Origin: Tersicoccus sp. Bi-70
GTDB lineage: Bacteria > Actinomycetota > Actinomycetes > Actinomycetales > Micrococcaceae
Length of the DNA stretch: 64,000 bases
Assembly (NCBI RefSeq): GCF_001968825.1
Contig: NZ_MIEU01000010.1
Coordinates: forward strand, 124,001-188,000
Reading direction: 5' to 3'
A program made the position numbers and the translations under genes. Shown here in pieces: positions 7,740 to 16,599 of the stretch (positions within the stretch are counted from its first letter, which is position 1; the number at the start of each line of letters is the position of its first letter). Under the pieces are notes generated by a model. That model made no database searches. It saw only the letters and a program-made list of their open reading frames with translations, and was not told the origin of the DNA.

Positions 7740-9707
7740 ATGTCCGAGGACACCACGACCACCGAGACCACCACGACCCCCGACACCGCGTCGCCCGAGA
7801 CCGCCGTGTCCACGGACGCCACGTCCGGCGGTGCGGACCGCTCCGCCGCCGAGAACGCGCCCGGGAACGCCGCCGGGAACGGCAGCGACAAGAAGAGCGA
7901 CACCGACAACCTCAACGACGCGGATCAGGTCCGCTTCACCGACCTGGGCATCGACGGCCGCGTGCTGGCCGCCCTGACCGACCTCGGCTACGAGAACCCC
8001 TCGCCGATCCAGGCCGCCACCATCCCGGCGCTGCTCGAGGGCCGCGACGTCGTCGGCCTCGCCCAGACGGGCACCGGCAAGACCGCCGCCTTCGCCGTCC
8101 CCGCCCTTTCCAGGCTCGCCGAGCTGGCCGACGTCCACGGCCCGGCCACCTCCCCGCAGGTGCTCGTCCTGGCCCCGACCCGCGAGCTGGCCCTGCAGGT
8201 GGCCGAGGCGTTCTCCACCTACGCCGCCCACCTGAAGGGCTTCACCGTGCTGCCCGTCTACGGCGGCTCCCCCTACGGCCCCCAGCTGGCCGGCCTGCGC
8301 CGCGGCGCCCAGGTGGTCGTCGGTACCCCGGGTCGCGTCATCGACCACATCAGCAAGGGCTCGCTCGACCTGACCGGGCTGCAGTACGTGGTCCTGGACG
8401 AGGCCGACGAGATGCTGCGGATGGGGTTCGCCGAGGACGTCGAGACGATCCTCGCCTCCACCCCGGCGGAGAAGCAGGTGGCCCTGTTCTCGGCGACCAT
8501 GCCGCCGGCCATCCGCAAGATCGCCGCGAAGTACCTGAACAACGCCGCGGAGATCACCGTCGCGGCGAAGACCACCACGCGCGCCAACATCCGTCAGCGG
8601 TACGTGCAGGTGATGAACCCGCACAAGCTCGACGCGATCACCCGCCTGCTCGAGGTGGAGGAGTACGACGGCGTCATCGTCTTCGTCCGCACGAAGATCG
8701 CCACCGAGGAACTGGCCGACAAGCTGACCGCGCGGGGCTTCACGGCCGCCGCCATCAACGGCGACATCCCGCAGACCCAGCGCGAGCGGACCGTCGACGC
8801 GCTGCGCGCCGGCAATGTCGACGTGCTCGTCGCCACCGACGTCGCCGCTCGCGGGCTGGACGTCGAGCGGATCAGCCTCGTGATCAACTACGACATCCCG
8901 CACGACACCGAGTCCTACGTGCACCGGATCGGCCGCACCGGCCGCGCCGGGCGTGCCGGTGACGCCATCCTGTTCATGACGCCGCGCGAGAAGTACCTGC
9001 TGCGCTCCATCGAGCGGGCCACGCGCCAGCCGGTCGAGCAGATGACGCTGCCGTCGGTCGACGCGGTCAACAGCACCCGCATCGGGCGCTTCGCCGAGCA
9101 GATCACCCAGACCCGGCAGGCGGAGGACCTGAGCGTCTTCCGCGACCTGGTCGAGGAGTACGTGCGCGAGCAGGACGTCGACGCGGTCGAGGTCGCCGCG
9201 GCGCTCGCCGTGATGGCCCAGGGCGGCCGCCCGCTGCTCATGGAGGAGCCCGCGCCGCTGCCGGCCAAGGGTCCCCGCGCCGGCAAGGACCGGGGCCGGA
9301 CCTCCGGCCGCGGCCCCGGTGCCGGCAAGGCCACCTACCGGATCGCCGTCGGGCGCCGCCAGCGGGTGATGCCCGGCTCGATCGTCGGCGCCATCGCCAA
9401 CGAGGGCGGCATCGACTCCTCCGACATCGGCGGCATCGACATCCGGTCCGACCACTCCCTGGTCGAGCTGCCGGCGGAGCTGCCCGAGCAGACCCTGCGG
9501 GCGCTGTCCCGCACCCGGATCGGTGGCCAGCTGATCGAGCTCGAGCTGGACCGCGGACCGCGTGGCGGGGGCAGCCGGCACGCCGGCCGTTCCACACAGG
9601 CGGACGGCTTCCGGCGTCGCGAGGACCGGGCCGACCGCAAGCGCGGCGGCGGATCCGAGGGCGGCAGCTGGAAGGGCAACGACAAGCCCTGGAACCGGAA
9701 GGGCTGA
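7740..9707 (+). CDS. DEAD-box RNA helicase with C-terminal DbpA/CsdA RNA-binding domain
   Basis: 655 residues. An acidic Thr-rich N-terminus (1-60) precedes the helicase core: F-x-D-L-G and Q motif (PSPIQAATIP), motif I AQTGTGKT near 107, PTRELA, TPGR, DEAD near 220, SAT near 250, TDVAARGLD and HRIGRTGRAGR near 394. Residues 530-605 match the DbpA RNA-binding fold (YRIAVGRRQRVMPGSIVGAI), followed by an Arg/Gly-rich basic tail. This is the DeaD/CsdA class that unwinds structured RNA in ribosome assembly and cold adaptation. Start at 7740 chosen from AGG just upstream; ATG at 7731 is an in-frame alternative. Confidence 0.93.
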   Translation: MSEDTTTTETTTTPDTASPETAVSTDATSGGADRSAAENAPGNAAGNGSDKKSDTDNLNDADQVRFTDLGIDGRVLAALTDLGYENPSPIQAATIPALLEGRDVVGLAQTGTGKTAAFAVPALSRLAELADVHGPATSPQVLVLAPTRELALQVAEAFSTYAAHLKGFTVLPVYGGSPYGPQLAGLRRGAQVVVGTPGRVIDHISKGSLDLTGLQYVVLDEADEMLRMGFAEDVETILASTPAEKQVALFSATMPPAIRKIAAKYLNNAAEITVAAKTTTRANIRQRYVQVMNPHKLDAITRLLEVEEYDGVIVFVRTKIATEELADKLTARGFTAAAINGDIPQTQRERTVDALRAGNVDVLVATDVAARGLDVERISLVINYDIPHDTESYVHRIGRTGRAGRAGDAILFMTPREKYLLRSIERATRQPVEQMTLPSVDAVNSTRIGRFAEQITQTRQAEDLSVFRDLVEEYVREQDVDAVEVAAALAVMAQGGRPLLMEEPAPLPAKGPRAGKDRGRTSGRGPGAGKATYRIAVGRRQRVMPGSIVGAIANEGGIDSSDIGGIDIRSDHSLVELPAELPEQTLRALSRTRIGGQLIELELDRGPRGGGSRHAGRSTQADGFRRREDRADRKRGGGSEGGSWKGNDKPWNRKG

Positions 9708-9809
9708 GGGCCCTTCTCGCCCGGAACGACGCGGTCGGCGGCCCCTGCCCGAGCCCGTCGGACGTCGATTTCGTCCGGCGTGTTCGCGCTGGTAAAGTAG
9801 TCGATCGTT

Positions 9810-9881
9810 GCCCCGATAGCTCAGTGGTAGAGCGCCATCTTGGTAAGATGGAGGTCCCGGGATCGATTCCCGGTCGGGGCT
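9810..9881 (+). tRNA. tRNA-Thr (GGT)
   Basis: Acceptor GCCCCGA/TCGGGGC, anticodon arm CCATC-TTGGTAA-GATGG with anticodon GGT, T arm GATCGATTC. A TAAAGT -10 lies at 9793-9798. Confidence 0.97.
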
Positions 9882-9939
9882 CTCACGGTTCACGCCCGCG
9901 CGGTACGTCGGCAGACGCGGCGCGGGCGTTCCCGTGAAT

Positions 9940-10013
9940 GGCGGTGTAGCTCAGTTGGTCAGAGCGCACGACTCATAATCGTGAGGTCCCGGGATCGAGC
10001 CCCGGCACCGCTA
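9940..10013 (+). tRNA. tRNA-Met (CAT), elongator type
   Basis: Acceptor GGCGGTG/CACCGCT (first pair G-T), anticodon arm CACGA-CTCATAA-TCGTG with anticodon CAT. It follows tRNA-Thr by 58 bp, the usual actinobacterial pair. The ordinary first pair and lack of a GGG/CCC anticodon stem argue against initiator tRNA. Confidence 0.93.
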
Positions 10014-10020
10014 CTTCCTT

Positions 10021-10896
10021 TCACAGGCCCTCGGCGTCAGCCGGGGGCCTGCGTCGTCCCCGGGGCAGGACGACCTGGGACGCATCGACCTGGGCCGCAT
10101 CGGTGCCGGCGTCGTCGGCGTGCTGACCGTTCGCCGCGGGAGGACCCGGGCGGTCACCGGTCAGGCGATCCAGCTGGGCGCTCAGCCGGGCGACCTGCTC
10201 GCTCAGGGCGGCCACCTCGCGCCGCAGTGGCGCCTGCTCGTCCGTGACCTCCTCGACGATCTCCTCGCTCACCACCCGCTGCATCAGCCACGAGGCGAGG
10301 GTCGCGGTGACGAGGCCGATGACGGCGATCCCGCTGATCATCAGTCCCACCGCGATCAGCCGCCCGAGCGCGGTGACGGGGTAGAGGTCGCCGTAGCCGG
10401 CGGTCGTGATCGTCACGACCGCCCACCACAGGGCGTCCCCGAAGGTCGTGATCGTCGTCCCAGGAGCGTGCTTCTCGGCGTCGAGCACGGCGATCGAGCC
10501 GATCAGGACCACCAGCAGAGCGGAGGACAGGCCGTAGAGGAACACCCGGCCCTGGATCCGCGGGCCGATCCGGCGTTCGAGCATCATGGCGACGCTGATC
10601 AGCCGGAGCAGCCGCAGCGGCCGGAACATCGGCAGCACCACGAGCAGGAGTTCGTGCAGGTTGCGGACGAACCACCGCATGCGGTCGTGCGCGGTGACGA
10701 TCATGACGACGTAGTCCGCGGCGAACACGGCCCACAGCAGCCACAGGGCCACCTCGAGGGCGACGCCGATCGCGCCCGGCGGCTCGTCGATCACCTGCCA
10801 CGCGAAACCGGCGGTGTAGAGCACGGCGGCGATGATCAGCGGCCATTCGGTGGCGTGCCGCCACTCGGCCTGCGTCAACCGCCGGCGCCCGTTCAC
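10021..10896 (-). CDS. Voltage-gated-type potassium channel (VIC superfamily)
   Basis: 291 residues. Membrane segments at about 15-35, 45-68, and an Arg-bearing S4-like stretch (FRPLRLLRLISVAMMLERRIG), then S5, pore helix, selectivity filter TTAGYGDLYP, and S6. The C-terminal ~70 residues form a predicted coiled coil (heptad-like REVAALSEQVARLSAQLDRL). It should conduct K+ across the cytoplasmic membrane. GTG at 10896 is the only start close to the conserved region. The gene converges on tRNA-Met and its 3' end contains a terminator hairpin. It occupies the spot where rpmG often lies in related genomes. Confidence 0.88.
   Translation of the reverse strand: MNGRRRLTQAEWRHATEWPLIIAAVLYTAGFAWQVIDEPPGAIGVALEVALWLLWAVFAADYVVMIVTAHDRMRWFVRNLHELLLVVLPMFRPLRLLRLISVAMMLERRIGPRIQGRVFLYGLSSALLVVLIGSIAVLDAEKHAPGTTITTFGDALWWAVVTITTAGYGDLYPVTALGRLIAVGLMISGIAVIGLVTATLASWLMQRVVSEEIVEEVTDEQAPLRREVAALSEQVARLSAQLDRLTGDRPGPPAANGQHADDAGTDAAQVDASQVVLPRGRRRPPADAEGL
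10024..10051. terminator. Hairpin after tRNA-Met that overlaps the end of the channel gene
   Basis: 12-bp stem CAGGCCC-T-CGGC / GCCG-G-GGGCCTG with a 4-nt loop. It starts 10 bp after the tRNA and lies inside the last codons of the convergent channel gene, so it probably terminates both transcripts. Confidence 0.65.
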
Positions 10897-11023
10897 CCCC
10901 TCATGGTAGGACCGACGTCGCGCAGGCTGAACCGGTGCTGCGCGGGCCGGTCGGCTCACTCGCCCGGCCCCGCGACTGGCTATGCTCGATGGTGCCCGTG
11001 ACGAACGACGTGAGGACCGCGAC

Positions 11024-11473
11024 GTGCCAGTGAACCAGGACCTGCAGGGGCGGGTGTACCCGGCCACGCGCCCGTACGCCGTCGGCCGGGAGAAGATCGG
11101 CGAGTTCGCCCGGGCGGTCAAGGCGACGCACCCCGCGCACTTCGAGCTGGAGGCCGCCCAGGAGCTGGGCTACCGCGACGTCGTCGCCCCGCCGACCTTC
11201 GCGATCATCGTCTCGCAGCGCGCCGAGGCGCAGCTGATCACCGACGAGGACGCGGGCATCGACTTCTCCCGCGTCGTCCACGCCGAGCAGCAGTTCACCC
11301 ACCACCAGCCGATCCAGGCCGGCGACGAGCTGACCGCCGAGCTGCACGTTGACACCCTGCGGTCCACGCCCGCGGGCGCGATGATCACCACGCGCGCCGA
11401 GATCGCCACCGTCGAGGGGGAGAAGGTCGCCACGGCCACCTCGACCCTGATCGTGCGGGGGGACGACGCGTGA
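11024..11473 (+). CDS. MaoC-fold dehydratase, N-terminal type (HadA-like)
   Basis: 149 residues with a single hot-dog domain of the FAS1-like/HadA type (TFAIIVSQRAEAQLI, then HAEQQFTHHQPIQAGD). HadA proteins lack the catalytic dyad and pair with HadB to form a (3R)-hydroxyacyl-thioester dehydratase. The next gene is HadB-like and overlaps by 4 bp, so the pair forms the enzyme. Start GTG 11024 has GAGG 8 nt upstream; GTG at 11030 is an alternative. Mycolic acids are not expected in this lineage, so the acyl substrate is unknown. Confidence 0.85.
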   Translation: MPVNQDLQGRVYPATRPYAVGREKIGEFARAVKATHPAHFELEAAQELGYRDVVAPPTFAIIVSQRAEAQLITDEDAGIDFSRVVHAEQQFTHHQPIQAGDELTAELHVDTLRSTPAGAMITTRAEIATVEGEKVATATSTLIVRGDDA

Positions 11474-11901
11474 GCGTGACCTGGGCCGACCTTCAGGTCG
11501 GCGCGAGCATCGGGGAGCGGACCGTCGAGATCACCCGCGCGGACCTGGTGCGCTACGCGGGCGCCTCCGGTGACTTCAACCCCATCCACTGGAACGAGGA
11601 CGTGGCGACGTCGGTGGAACTGCCCGGCGTCATCGCGCACGGCATGTTCACCATGGGCGCTGCCGTGCAGCTCGTCGTCGACTGGATCGGCAACCCGGCC
11701 GCCGTCGTCGACTACCGGGCGCGCTTCACCAAGCCGGTGCCGGTGGCCAACACGGACGGCGGCCCCGGCGCGGTGCTGCAGATCAGCGGCACGATCGGCG
11801 CGCTCGACGAGGACAACCAGGTGGCCCGGGTCGACCTCACGGTCGGCCTCGACGGCACCCGCGTGCTCGCCCGGTCCCAGGCGCAGGTCAGGATCTGGTG
11901 A
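11470..11901 (+). CDS. MaoC-fold dehydratase, catalytic subunit (HadB-like)
   Basis: 143 residues with the R-hydratase-2 motif: catalytic Asp and His in ASGDFNPIHWNE, followed by GVIAHGMFTMG. It hydrates/dehydrates (R)-3-hydroxyacyl thioesters and should act with the upstream HadA-like partner. The GTG start overlaps the upstream TGA by 4 bp and its own TGA overlaps the murB GTG, showing tight translational coupling of three genes. Confidence 0.9.
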   Translation: MSVTWADLQVGASIGERTVEITRADLVRYAGASGDFNPIHWNEDVATSVELPGVIAHGMFTMGAAVQLVVDWIGNPAAVVDYRARFTKPVPVANTDGGPGAVLQISGTIGALDEDNQVARVDLTVGLDGTRVLARSQAQVRIW

Positions 11902-12971
11902 CGGGGACGCAGCTGGCCGATCTGACCACCCTGGGCACCGGCGGCCCGGCGCGGCGGCTCGTCACCGCCCGCAGCGAGGACGAGATCATCGCGACCGTGC
12001 GGGAGGCCGATGCGGCCGGGGAGCGGCTGCTGATCGTCGGCGGCGGATCCAACCTGGTGATCGACGACGGCGGCGTGGACGCGACCGTCCTGCAGATCGC
12101 CAGCACCGGCCACCGCGTGGACTCCGAGGACACCTGCGGCGGCGTCTTCGTCCGGGTGGCCGCCGGGCACCCGTGGGACGACCTGGTGCAGTTCACCGTG
12201 CTGCACGCCTACTCCGGGCTGGAGGCGCTCTCCGGCATTCCCGGGTCCACCGGTGCCACCCCCGTGCAGAACGTCGGAGCGTACGGCACCGACGTCTCGG
12301 CGACGATCGCGAGCGTGCGCTGCTGGGACCGGGAGACCAATGCTGTCCGCACCCTCTTCAACCACGACCTCGCCTTCGGTTACCGGGACTCCCTGCTCAA
12401 GCGCACCACCGTGGACGGGTCGCCCCGCTACGTCGTGCTCACCGTCGACTTCCAGCTCGCGATCGGCCGGATGAGCGTGCCGATCCGCTACGCCGAACTG
12501 GCCCGCGCGCTCGACGTCGAGGTCGGCGAGAAGGCCTACGCAACCGACGTGCGGCGGGCCGTGCTGCGCCTGCGGGCGGGCAAGGGCATGGTGCTGGACC
12601 CGGAGGACCGGGACACGTTCAGCACCGGGTCCTTCTTCACCAACCCGATCGTCGACCAGGACGAGGCGGCAGCCCTGCCCGAGGACGCGCCCCGCTATCC
12701 GGCGGCCGACGGCAAGGTCAAGCTCAGCGCGGCCTGGCTGATCGACCGGGCCGGTTTCTCCAAGGGCTTCGGGCTGCCCGGTACGCCGGGGCAGGAGCTC
12801 GCCGGAGGGCGGGCGAGTCTGTCGACCAAGCACACGCTCGCGGTGACGAACCGGGGCGGGGCCAGCACCGGCGACGTGCTCGCGGTGGCCCGGGCGGTCC
12901 GCGACGGCGTGCGGGAGCGGTTCGGCGTCGACCTGCATCCCGAGCCGCTGCTGATCGGCACGGCGCTCTGA
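11898..12971 (+). CDS. murB: UDP-N-acetylmuramate dehydrogenase
   Basis: 357 residues. The FAD-binding domain starts with LTTLGTGGPARRLV and the glycine loop IVGGGSNLVI; IPGSTGATPVQNVGAYG is the second FAD-contact motif. C-terminal AAWLIDRAGFSKGF and STKHTLAVTNRGGA, with the family Ser/Glu active-site region, complete the protein. MurB reduces UDP-GlcNAc-enolpyruvate with NADPH in peptidoglycan synthesis. GTG start overlapping the upstream stop. Same co-transcription with MaoC genes is common in Micrococcaceae. Confidence 0.96.
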   Translation: MTGTQLADLTTLGTGGPARRLVTARSEDEIIATVREADAAGERLLIVGGGSNLVIDDGGVDATVLQIASTGHRVDSEDTCGGVFVRVAAGHPWDDLVQFTVLHAYSGLEALSGIPGSTGATPVQNVGAYGTDVSATIASVRCWDRETNAVRTLFNHDLAFGYRDSLLKRTTVDGSPRYVVLTVDFQLAIGRMSVPIRYAELARALDVEVGEKAYATDVRRAVLRLRAGKGMVLDPEDRDTFSTGSFFTNPIVDQDEAAALPEDAPRYPAADGKVKLSAAWLIDRAGFSKGFGLPGTPGQELAGGRASLSTKHTLAVTNRGGASTGDVLAVARAVRDGVRERFGVDLHPEPLLIGTAL

Positions 12972-13002
12972 CGCGGCGATGCATCCCCACGGCTGACCCC
13001 GC

Positions 13003-13431
13003 TCACCGGTAGCGGGAGATGCGGACGGCGGCGAGAGCCTCCCGGATCCGGGCGATGTCCTCGGCATGCTCGCCGACGTCGAGCAGATCGCGGCTGCGCA
13101 ACCACTGGACGAGGCGCCACACCTGGGTCAGCCGGGCACGACGCACCGCGGTGGGCGACGGGGTCGCGGCGATGAAGCCGGGCAGCAGGCTCAGCAGCCG
13201 GTCCGCCGGCAGCAGCCGGGCCAGCGGTTCGGCGGTGCCGAGATCGCGCTCGAGCTCGACGAGCACGCGTTCGTCCGGCAGCAGCGCCTCGCTGCCGTCC
13301 GTGTCGAGGTAGCGGCGCAGGGCGGCGTCGACGGCCACGATCCGCCGGGCCGCGGGCAGGGTCCTGCCGCCGAGGCAGGAGACGACGAAGCCGTGCAGCG
13401 CGTCGTCGATGGTGCGGTACTCCATGGCCAC
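13003..13431 (-). CDS. Hypothetical protein, helical (142 aa)
   Basis: A Leu/Arg/Ala-rich, probably all-helical cytoplasmic protein (LPAARRIVAVDAALRRYLDT; LRSRDLLDVGEHAEDIARIREAL). No signal peptide, membrane segment or metal motif. It is convergent with murB and lies 72 bp after the asd stop in the same direction. No family recognised; coding status is supported by length, a clean stop-start structure and Arg/Leu/Ala usage like its neighbours. Confidence 0.6.
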   Translation of the reverse strand: MAMEYRTIDDALHGFVVSCLGGRTLPAARRIVAVDAALRRYLDTDGSEALLPDERVLVELERDLGTAEPLARLLPADRLLSLLPGFIAATPSPTAVRRARLTQVWRLVQWLRSRDLLDVGEHAEDIARIREALAAVRISRYR

Positions 13432-13503
13432 AGCCTCGCCGCCGCCACCGACAGAACTGCGCTCAGGGCCGGATGCGGGCCCCGGTCGGGCCGCCGAGGA
13501 CGC

Positions 13504-14694
13504 TCAGAGGGTGCCGAGGGCGATCCGCAGCATCCGGCGCAGCGGCTCCGCGGCGCCCCAGAGCAGCTGGTCGCCGACCGTGAACGCGCTGATGTACTCC
13601 GGCCCCATGGCGAGCTTGCGGATGCGGCCGACGGGGATGTCCATCGTCCCGGTCACCGCCACCGGGGTCAGCTCGCGGAGGGTGTCCTCCTTGGTGTTGG
13701 GCACCACGTGGGCCCACGGGTTGTCCGCGTCGATGATGCGCTCGATCTCGGCGACCGGCAGGTCCTGGGTGAGCTTGAGGGTGATCGCCTGGGAGTGGCA
13801 GCGCAGGGTGCCCACGCGCACGCAGAGGCTGTCGAAGGGGATGGCGGTGCTGCCGGGGACCCCGCCGGGCCCGCGCTGCCCGAGGCCGAGGATCTTGTTG
13901 GTCTCCGCGCCGGCCTTCCACTCCTCCTTCGACATGCCGTCGCCCAGGTCCGCGTCGATCCAGGGGATCAGCGAGCCGGCCAGCGGCACCCCGAAGCGGG
14001 AGGCATCCAAGGCCGGGTCCTGCTGGGTGGCGAGGACCTTGCGGTCGATCTCGAGGATGGCGGACGCCGGGTCCGCGAGCTCGTCCGCGACCGCCCCGTG
14101 GATGGCGCCGAACTGGTCGATCAGCTCGCGCATGTGCCGGGCACCGCCGCCGGAGGCGGCCTGGTACGTCATCGCGGTGCCCCACTCGACGAGTCCGGCC
14201 TTGAACAGGCCGCCCAGGCCCATCAGCATGCAGGAGACGGTGCAGTTGCCGCCGATGAAGTCCTTGATGCCGCCGGCGAGCGCACGGTCGATCACGGACC
14301 GGTTGACGGGGTCGAGGACGATGACCGAGTCCTCCGCCTGCCGCAACGTCGAAGCGGCGTCGATCCACAGCCCGTCCCAGCCCGCGGCCCGCAGCTTCGG
14401 GTGCACCTCGGCGGTGTAGTCCCCGCCCTGGGCGGTGACGATGATCGGCAGCTTCGCCAGCGCCGCCAGGTCGTGCGCGTCCTGCAGGGCGGGAGCACCC
14501 TCGGCGATCGACGGTGCGGGGCCGCCCGCGTTCGACGTCGAGAAGAACACCGGGTCGATGCCGGCGAAGTCGCCTTCCTCGCGCATCCGCTGCATGAGGA
14601 CGGAGCCGACCATGCCGCGCCAGCCGACGAAACCGACGGTCGTGGTCGGCGCGTCGGGGGCGGGGCGTGCGGGAGCGACGGCGGGGGAGGTCAT
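13504..14694 (-). CDS. asd: Aspartate-semialdehyde dehydrogenase, gamma-proteobacterial type
   Basis: 396 residues. N-terminal NADP-binding loop [18 protein letters not shown] and active-site Cys in [17 protein letters not shown] near residue 149, with the substrate-binding His/Arg region further on. It makes aspartate semialdehyde for lysine, DAP, methionine and threonine synthesis. The GGNCTVS form belongs to the E. coli-like Asd class, not the SNPNCTT form of most Gram-positives. The start at 14694 has GGAGG 3 nt upstream; the open frame above it is not used. Confidence 0.95.
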   Translation of the reverse strand: MTSPAVAPARPAPDAPTTTVGFVGWRGMVGSVLMQRMREEGDFAGIDPVFFSTSNAGGPAPSIAEGAPALQDAHDLAALAKLPIIVTAQGGDYTAEVHPKLRAAGWDGLWIDAASTLRQAEDSVIVLDPVNRSVIDRALAGGIKDFIGGNCTVSCMLMGLGGLFKAGLVEWGTAMTYQAASGGGARHMRELIDQFGAIHGAVADELADPASAILEIDRKVLATQQDPALDASRFGVPLAGSLIPWIDADLGDGMSKEEWKAGAETNKILGLGQRGPGGVPGSTAIPFDSLCVRVGTLRCHSQAITLKLTQDLPVAEIERIIDADNPWAHVVPNTKEDTLRELTPVAVTGTMDIPVGRIRKLAMGPEYISAFTVGDQLLWGAAEPLRRMLRIALGTL

Positions 14695-14752
14695 GTCCTC
14701 CAGTGTAGAGAAACGCGCTCCGCGGGGTCTGCGCGGTGCGTCACGCGCGTGC

Positions 14753-15331
14753 TCACTCGGGGGAGGACTGCCGCCGGTACCAGGTGAACCGGTAGCGGGT
14801 ACCACCGGTCGACGTCAGCCACGAACCGTCCGCGGGTTCCCACCGCTCGGCCGTCCAGTCGTCGCCGAGGCGGGGAGCGACGGTGTCGCCGTCGACGGCG
14901 AGATCCAGGTCGGTGACGACGGCGAGGTCCGCCAGTTGCTCCGCCTCGGTGAACACCGCGTTGCCGCCGATCACCCACACTCGGTCCGCGCCGGGAGCGC
15001 GGGCGGCGTCCTCCAGCGCGGTGTCGAGATCCCGGGCGACGACGGCGCCCTCGGGTGCGACGTCCGGGTTGCGGGTCAGGACGATGTTGGTGCGCTCCGG
15101 GAGGGGGCGGAACCGGTCGGGGAAGGACTCCCACGTGGTCCGGCCCATGATCACGGGGTGACCCGTCGTGCTGGTCGTGAAGTGGCGCAGGTCCTCGGGC
15201 ACGTGCCACGGCATCCCGCCGTCACGGCCGATCACGCCGTCGTGCGCCTGCGCCCAGATCATCCCGACCGGCGGCCGGCCGGCGCCGGACCCGGTGGCCC
15301 CGGATCCGGAGGATCCAGCCCCGGTCGTCAC
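14753..15331 (-). CDS. folA: Dihydrofolate reductase
   Basis: 192 residues. DHFR core from [29 protein letters not shown]-type start (written in pieces: [23 protein letters not shown]), then [19 protein letters not shown] and the NADPH loop VIGGNAVF. It reduces dihydrofolate to tetrahydrofolate. An extra ~40-residue Gly/Ser/Pro-rich N-terminus precedes the core if GTG 15331 is used; this start overlaps the GNAT stop by 4 bp, so coupling favours it. Near thyA, its functional partner, 366 bp away on the same strand. Confidence 0.94.
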   Translation of the reverse strand: MTTGAGSSGSGATGSGAGRPPVGMIWAQAHDGVIGRDGGMPWHVPEDLRHFTTSTTGHPVIMGRTTWESFPDRFRPLPERTNIVLTRNPDVAPEGAVVARDLDTALEDAARAPGADRVWVIGGNAVFTEAEQLADLAVVTDLDLAVDGDTVAPRLGDDWTAERWEPADGSWLTSTGGTRYRFTWYRRQSSPE

Positions 15332-15651
15332 TCGGTGACCAGGTCGCCGTACTGCGGGAACCGGCGCAGGTAGTCCTGCACGTAGCTGCACTCGGGCACG
15401 ATCCGCGCCCCGCGCTCGCGCAGCCGGTCGAGGACGAGGGTCACGAGGGCCCGCGCGTAGCCCTGCCGCCCGTACTGCTCGGCGATGATCGTGTGCTGCA
15501 GGACGATCGCGCCGTCCTCGCGGTCGGCGTACCCGACGAAGCCGAGGTACGTCGGGCCCTTGAGGAGGTTGAACCGCCCGCGGTCGTGGTCCTCGTCCAG
15601 GGTCAGGTCGTCCCAGGCGGCGTCCAGGGGCGGTGCCGGCGTCGTCGTCAT
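15328..15651 (-). CDS. YjdJ-type GCN5-related N-acetyltransferase
   Basis: 107 residues, the short GNAT_2/YjdJ class: acetyl-CoA loop EQYGRQGYARALV and C-terminal IVPECSYVQDYLRRFPQY. Such mini-GNATs acetylate small or unknown substrates. GGAGG lies 8 nt before the ATG. It sits between thyA and folA, overlapping folA by 4 bp, so it is part of the thymidylate/folate operon. Confidence 0.88.
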   Translation of the reverse strand: MTTTPAPPLDAAWDDLTLDEDHDRGRFNLLKGPTYLGFVGYADREDGAIVLQHTIIAEQYGRQGYARALVTLVLDRLRERGARIVPECSYVQDYLRRFPQYGDLVTE

Positions 15652-15697
15652 CGTCGTGCCTCCGTTGCGGGTGGTGGAACCGGATCCGGTCTGGGTG

Positions 15698-16516
15698 TCA
15701 GACCGCGATGGGCGCCGTGATGGTGGGGTGGTGCTGGTAGTCGACCACCTCGACGTCCTCGTACTCGTAGTCGAGGATGCTCGCCGGCCGGCGGGTCAGG
15801 TGCAGCTGCGGGTAGGGGTAGGGCTCGCGGGTGAGCTGCTCGGTCACCTGGTCGACGTGGTCGTCGTAGATGTGGCAGTCGCCGCCGGTCCAGATGAACT
15901 CCCCGGGCAGCAGGTCCGTCTGCTGGGCGACCATGCGGGTGAGCAGGGCGTAGGAGGCGATGTTGAACGGGACGCCGAGGAACATGTCGGCGCTGCGCTG
16001 GTACAGCTGGCAGGAGAGCTGCCCCGGGCCCTCGGGCTGCGGCTGGACGTAGAACTGGAAGAAGGCGTGGCACGGGGGCAGCGCCATGTTCTCGATCTCG
16101 GCCACGTTCCAGGCGGAGACGATGTGCCGCCGCGAGTCCGGCGTCGTCTTCAGCGACTCGACGACCTGACTGATCTGGTCGATGTGCCGGCCGTCGGGGG
16201 TGGGCCACGAGCGCCACTGCACGCCGTACACCGGTCCCAGCTCGCCGTCCTCGTCGGCCCACTCGTTCCAGATCCGCACGCCGCGCTCCTGCAGCCAGCG
16301 CACGTTCGACTCGCCGCGCAGGAACCAGAGCAGTTCGAGGGCCACCGACTTGACGTGGACCCGCTTGGTGGTGATCAGCGGGAACGAGTCGGCGAGGTCG
16401 AACCGCAGTTGCCGGCCGAACACGCTGCGGGTGCCGGTACCGGTCCGATCGGATTTCGGGGTGCCCTGCTCCAGGACCTCACGCAGCAGATCTTCGTACG
16501 GCGTCGGGATGCTCAC
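15698..16516 (-). CDS. thyA: Thymidylate synthase (ThyA type)
   Basis: 272 residues. Family landmarks: [24 protein letters not shown], active-site Cys in [32 protein letters not shown] and the C-terminal ITAPIAV. Converts dUMP to dTMP with methylene-tetrahydrofolate, yielding dihydrofolate for FolA encoded downstream. GTG start at 16516; a TAGACT -10-like box lies 7 nt upstream on the minus strand, so the mRNA may be leaderless. Confidence 0.97.
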   Translation of the reverse strand: MSIPTPYEDLLREVLEQGTPKSDRTGTGTRSVFGRQLRFDLADSFPLITTKRVHVKSVALELLWFLRGESNVRWLQERGVRIWNEWADEDGELGPVYGVQWRSWPTPDGRHIDQISQVVESLKTTPDSRRHIVSAWNVAEIENMALPPCHAFFQFYVQPQPEGPGQLSCQLYQRSADMFLGVPFNIASYALLTRMVAQQTDLLPGEFIWTGGDCHIYDDHVDQVTEQLTREPYPYPQLHLTRRPASILDYEYEDVEVVDYQHHPTITAPIAV

Positions 16517-16599
16517 GACGACCAGTCTAGGACGGTGCGTCGCGCCGACGGTCGACGCCGCTCGGAGCACGGTCCGTACCCGGGATGCGGCGAGAACGC

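Noticed and set aside
10013-11024. Hidden rpmG (L33) gene between tRNA-Met and the HadA-like gene
   Set aside because: No L33 sequence in either strand; the space is taken by the K+ channel gene.
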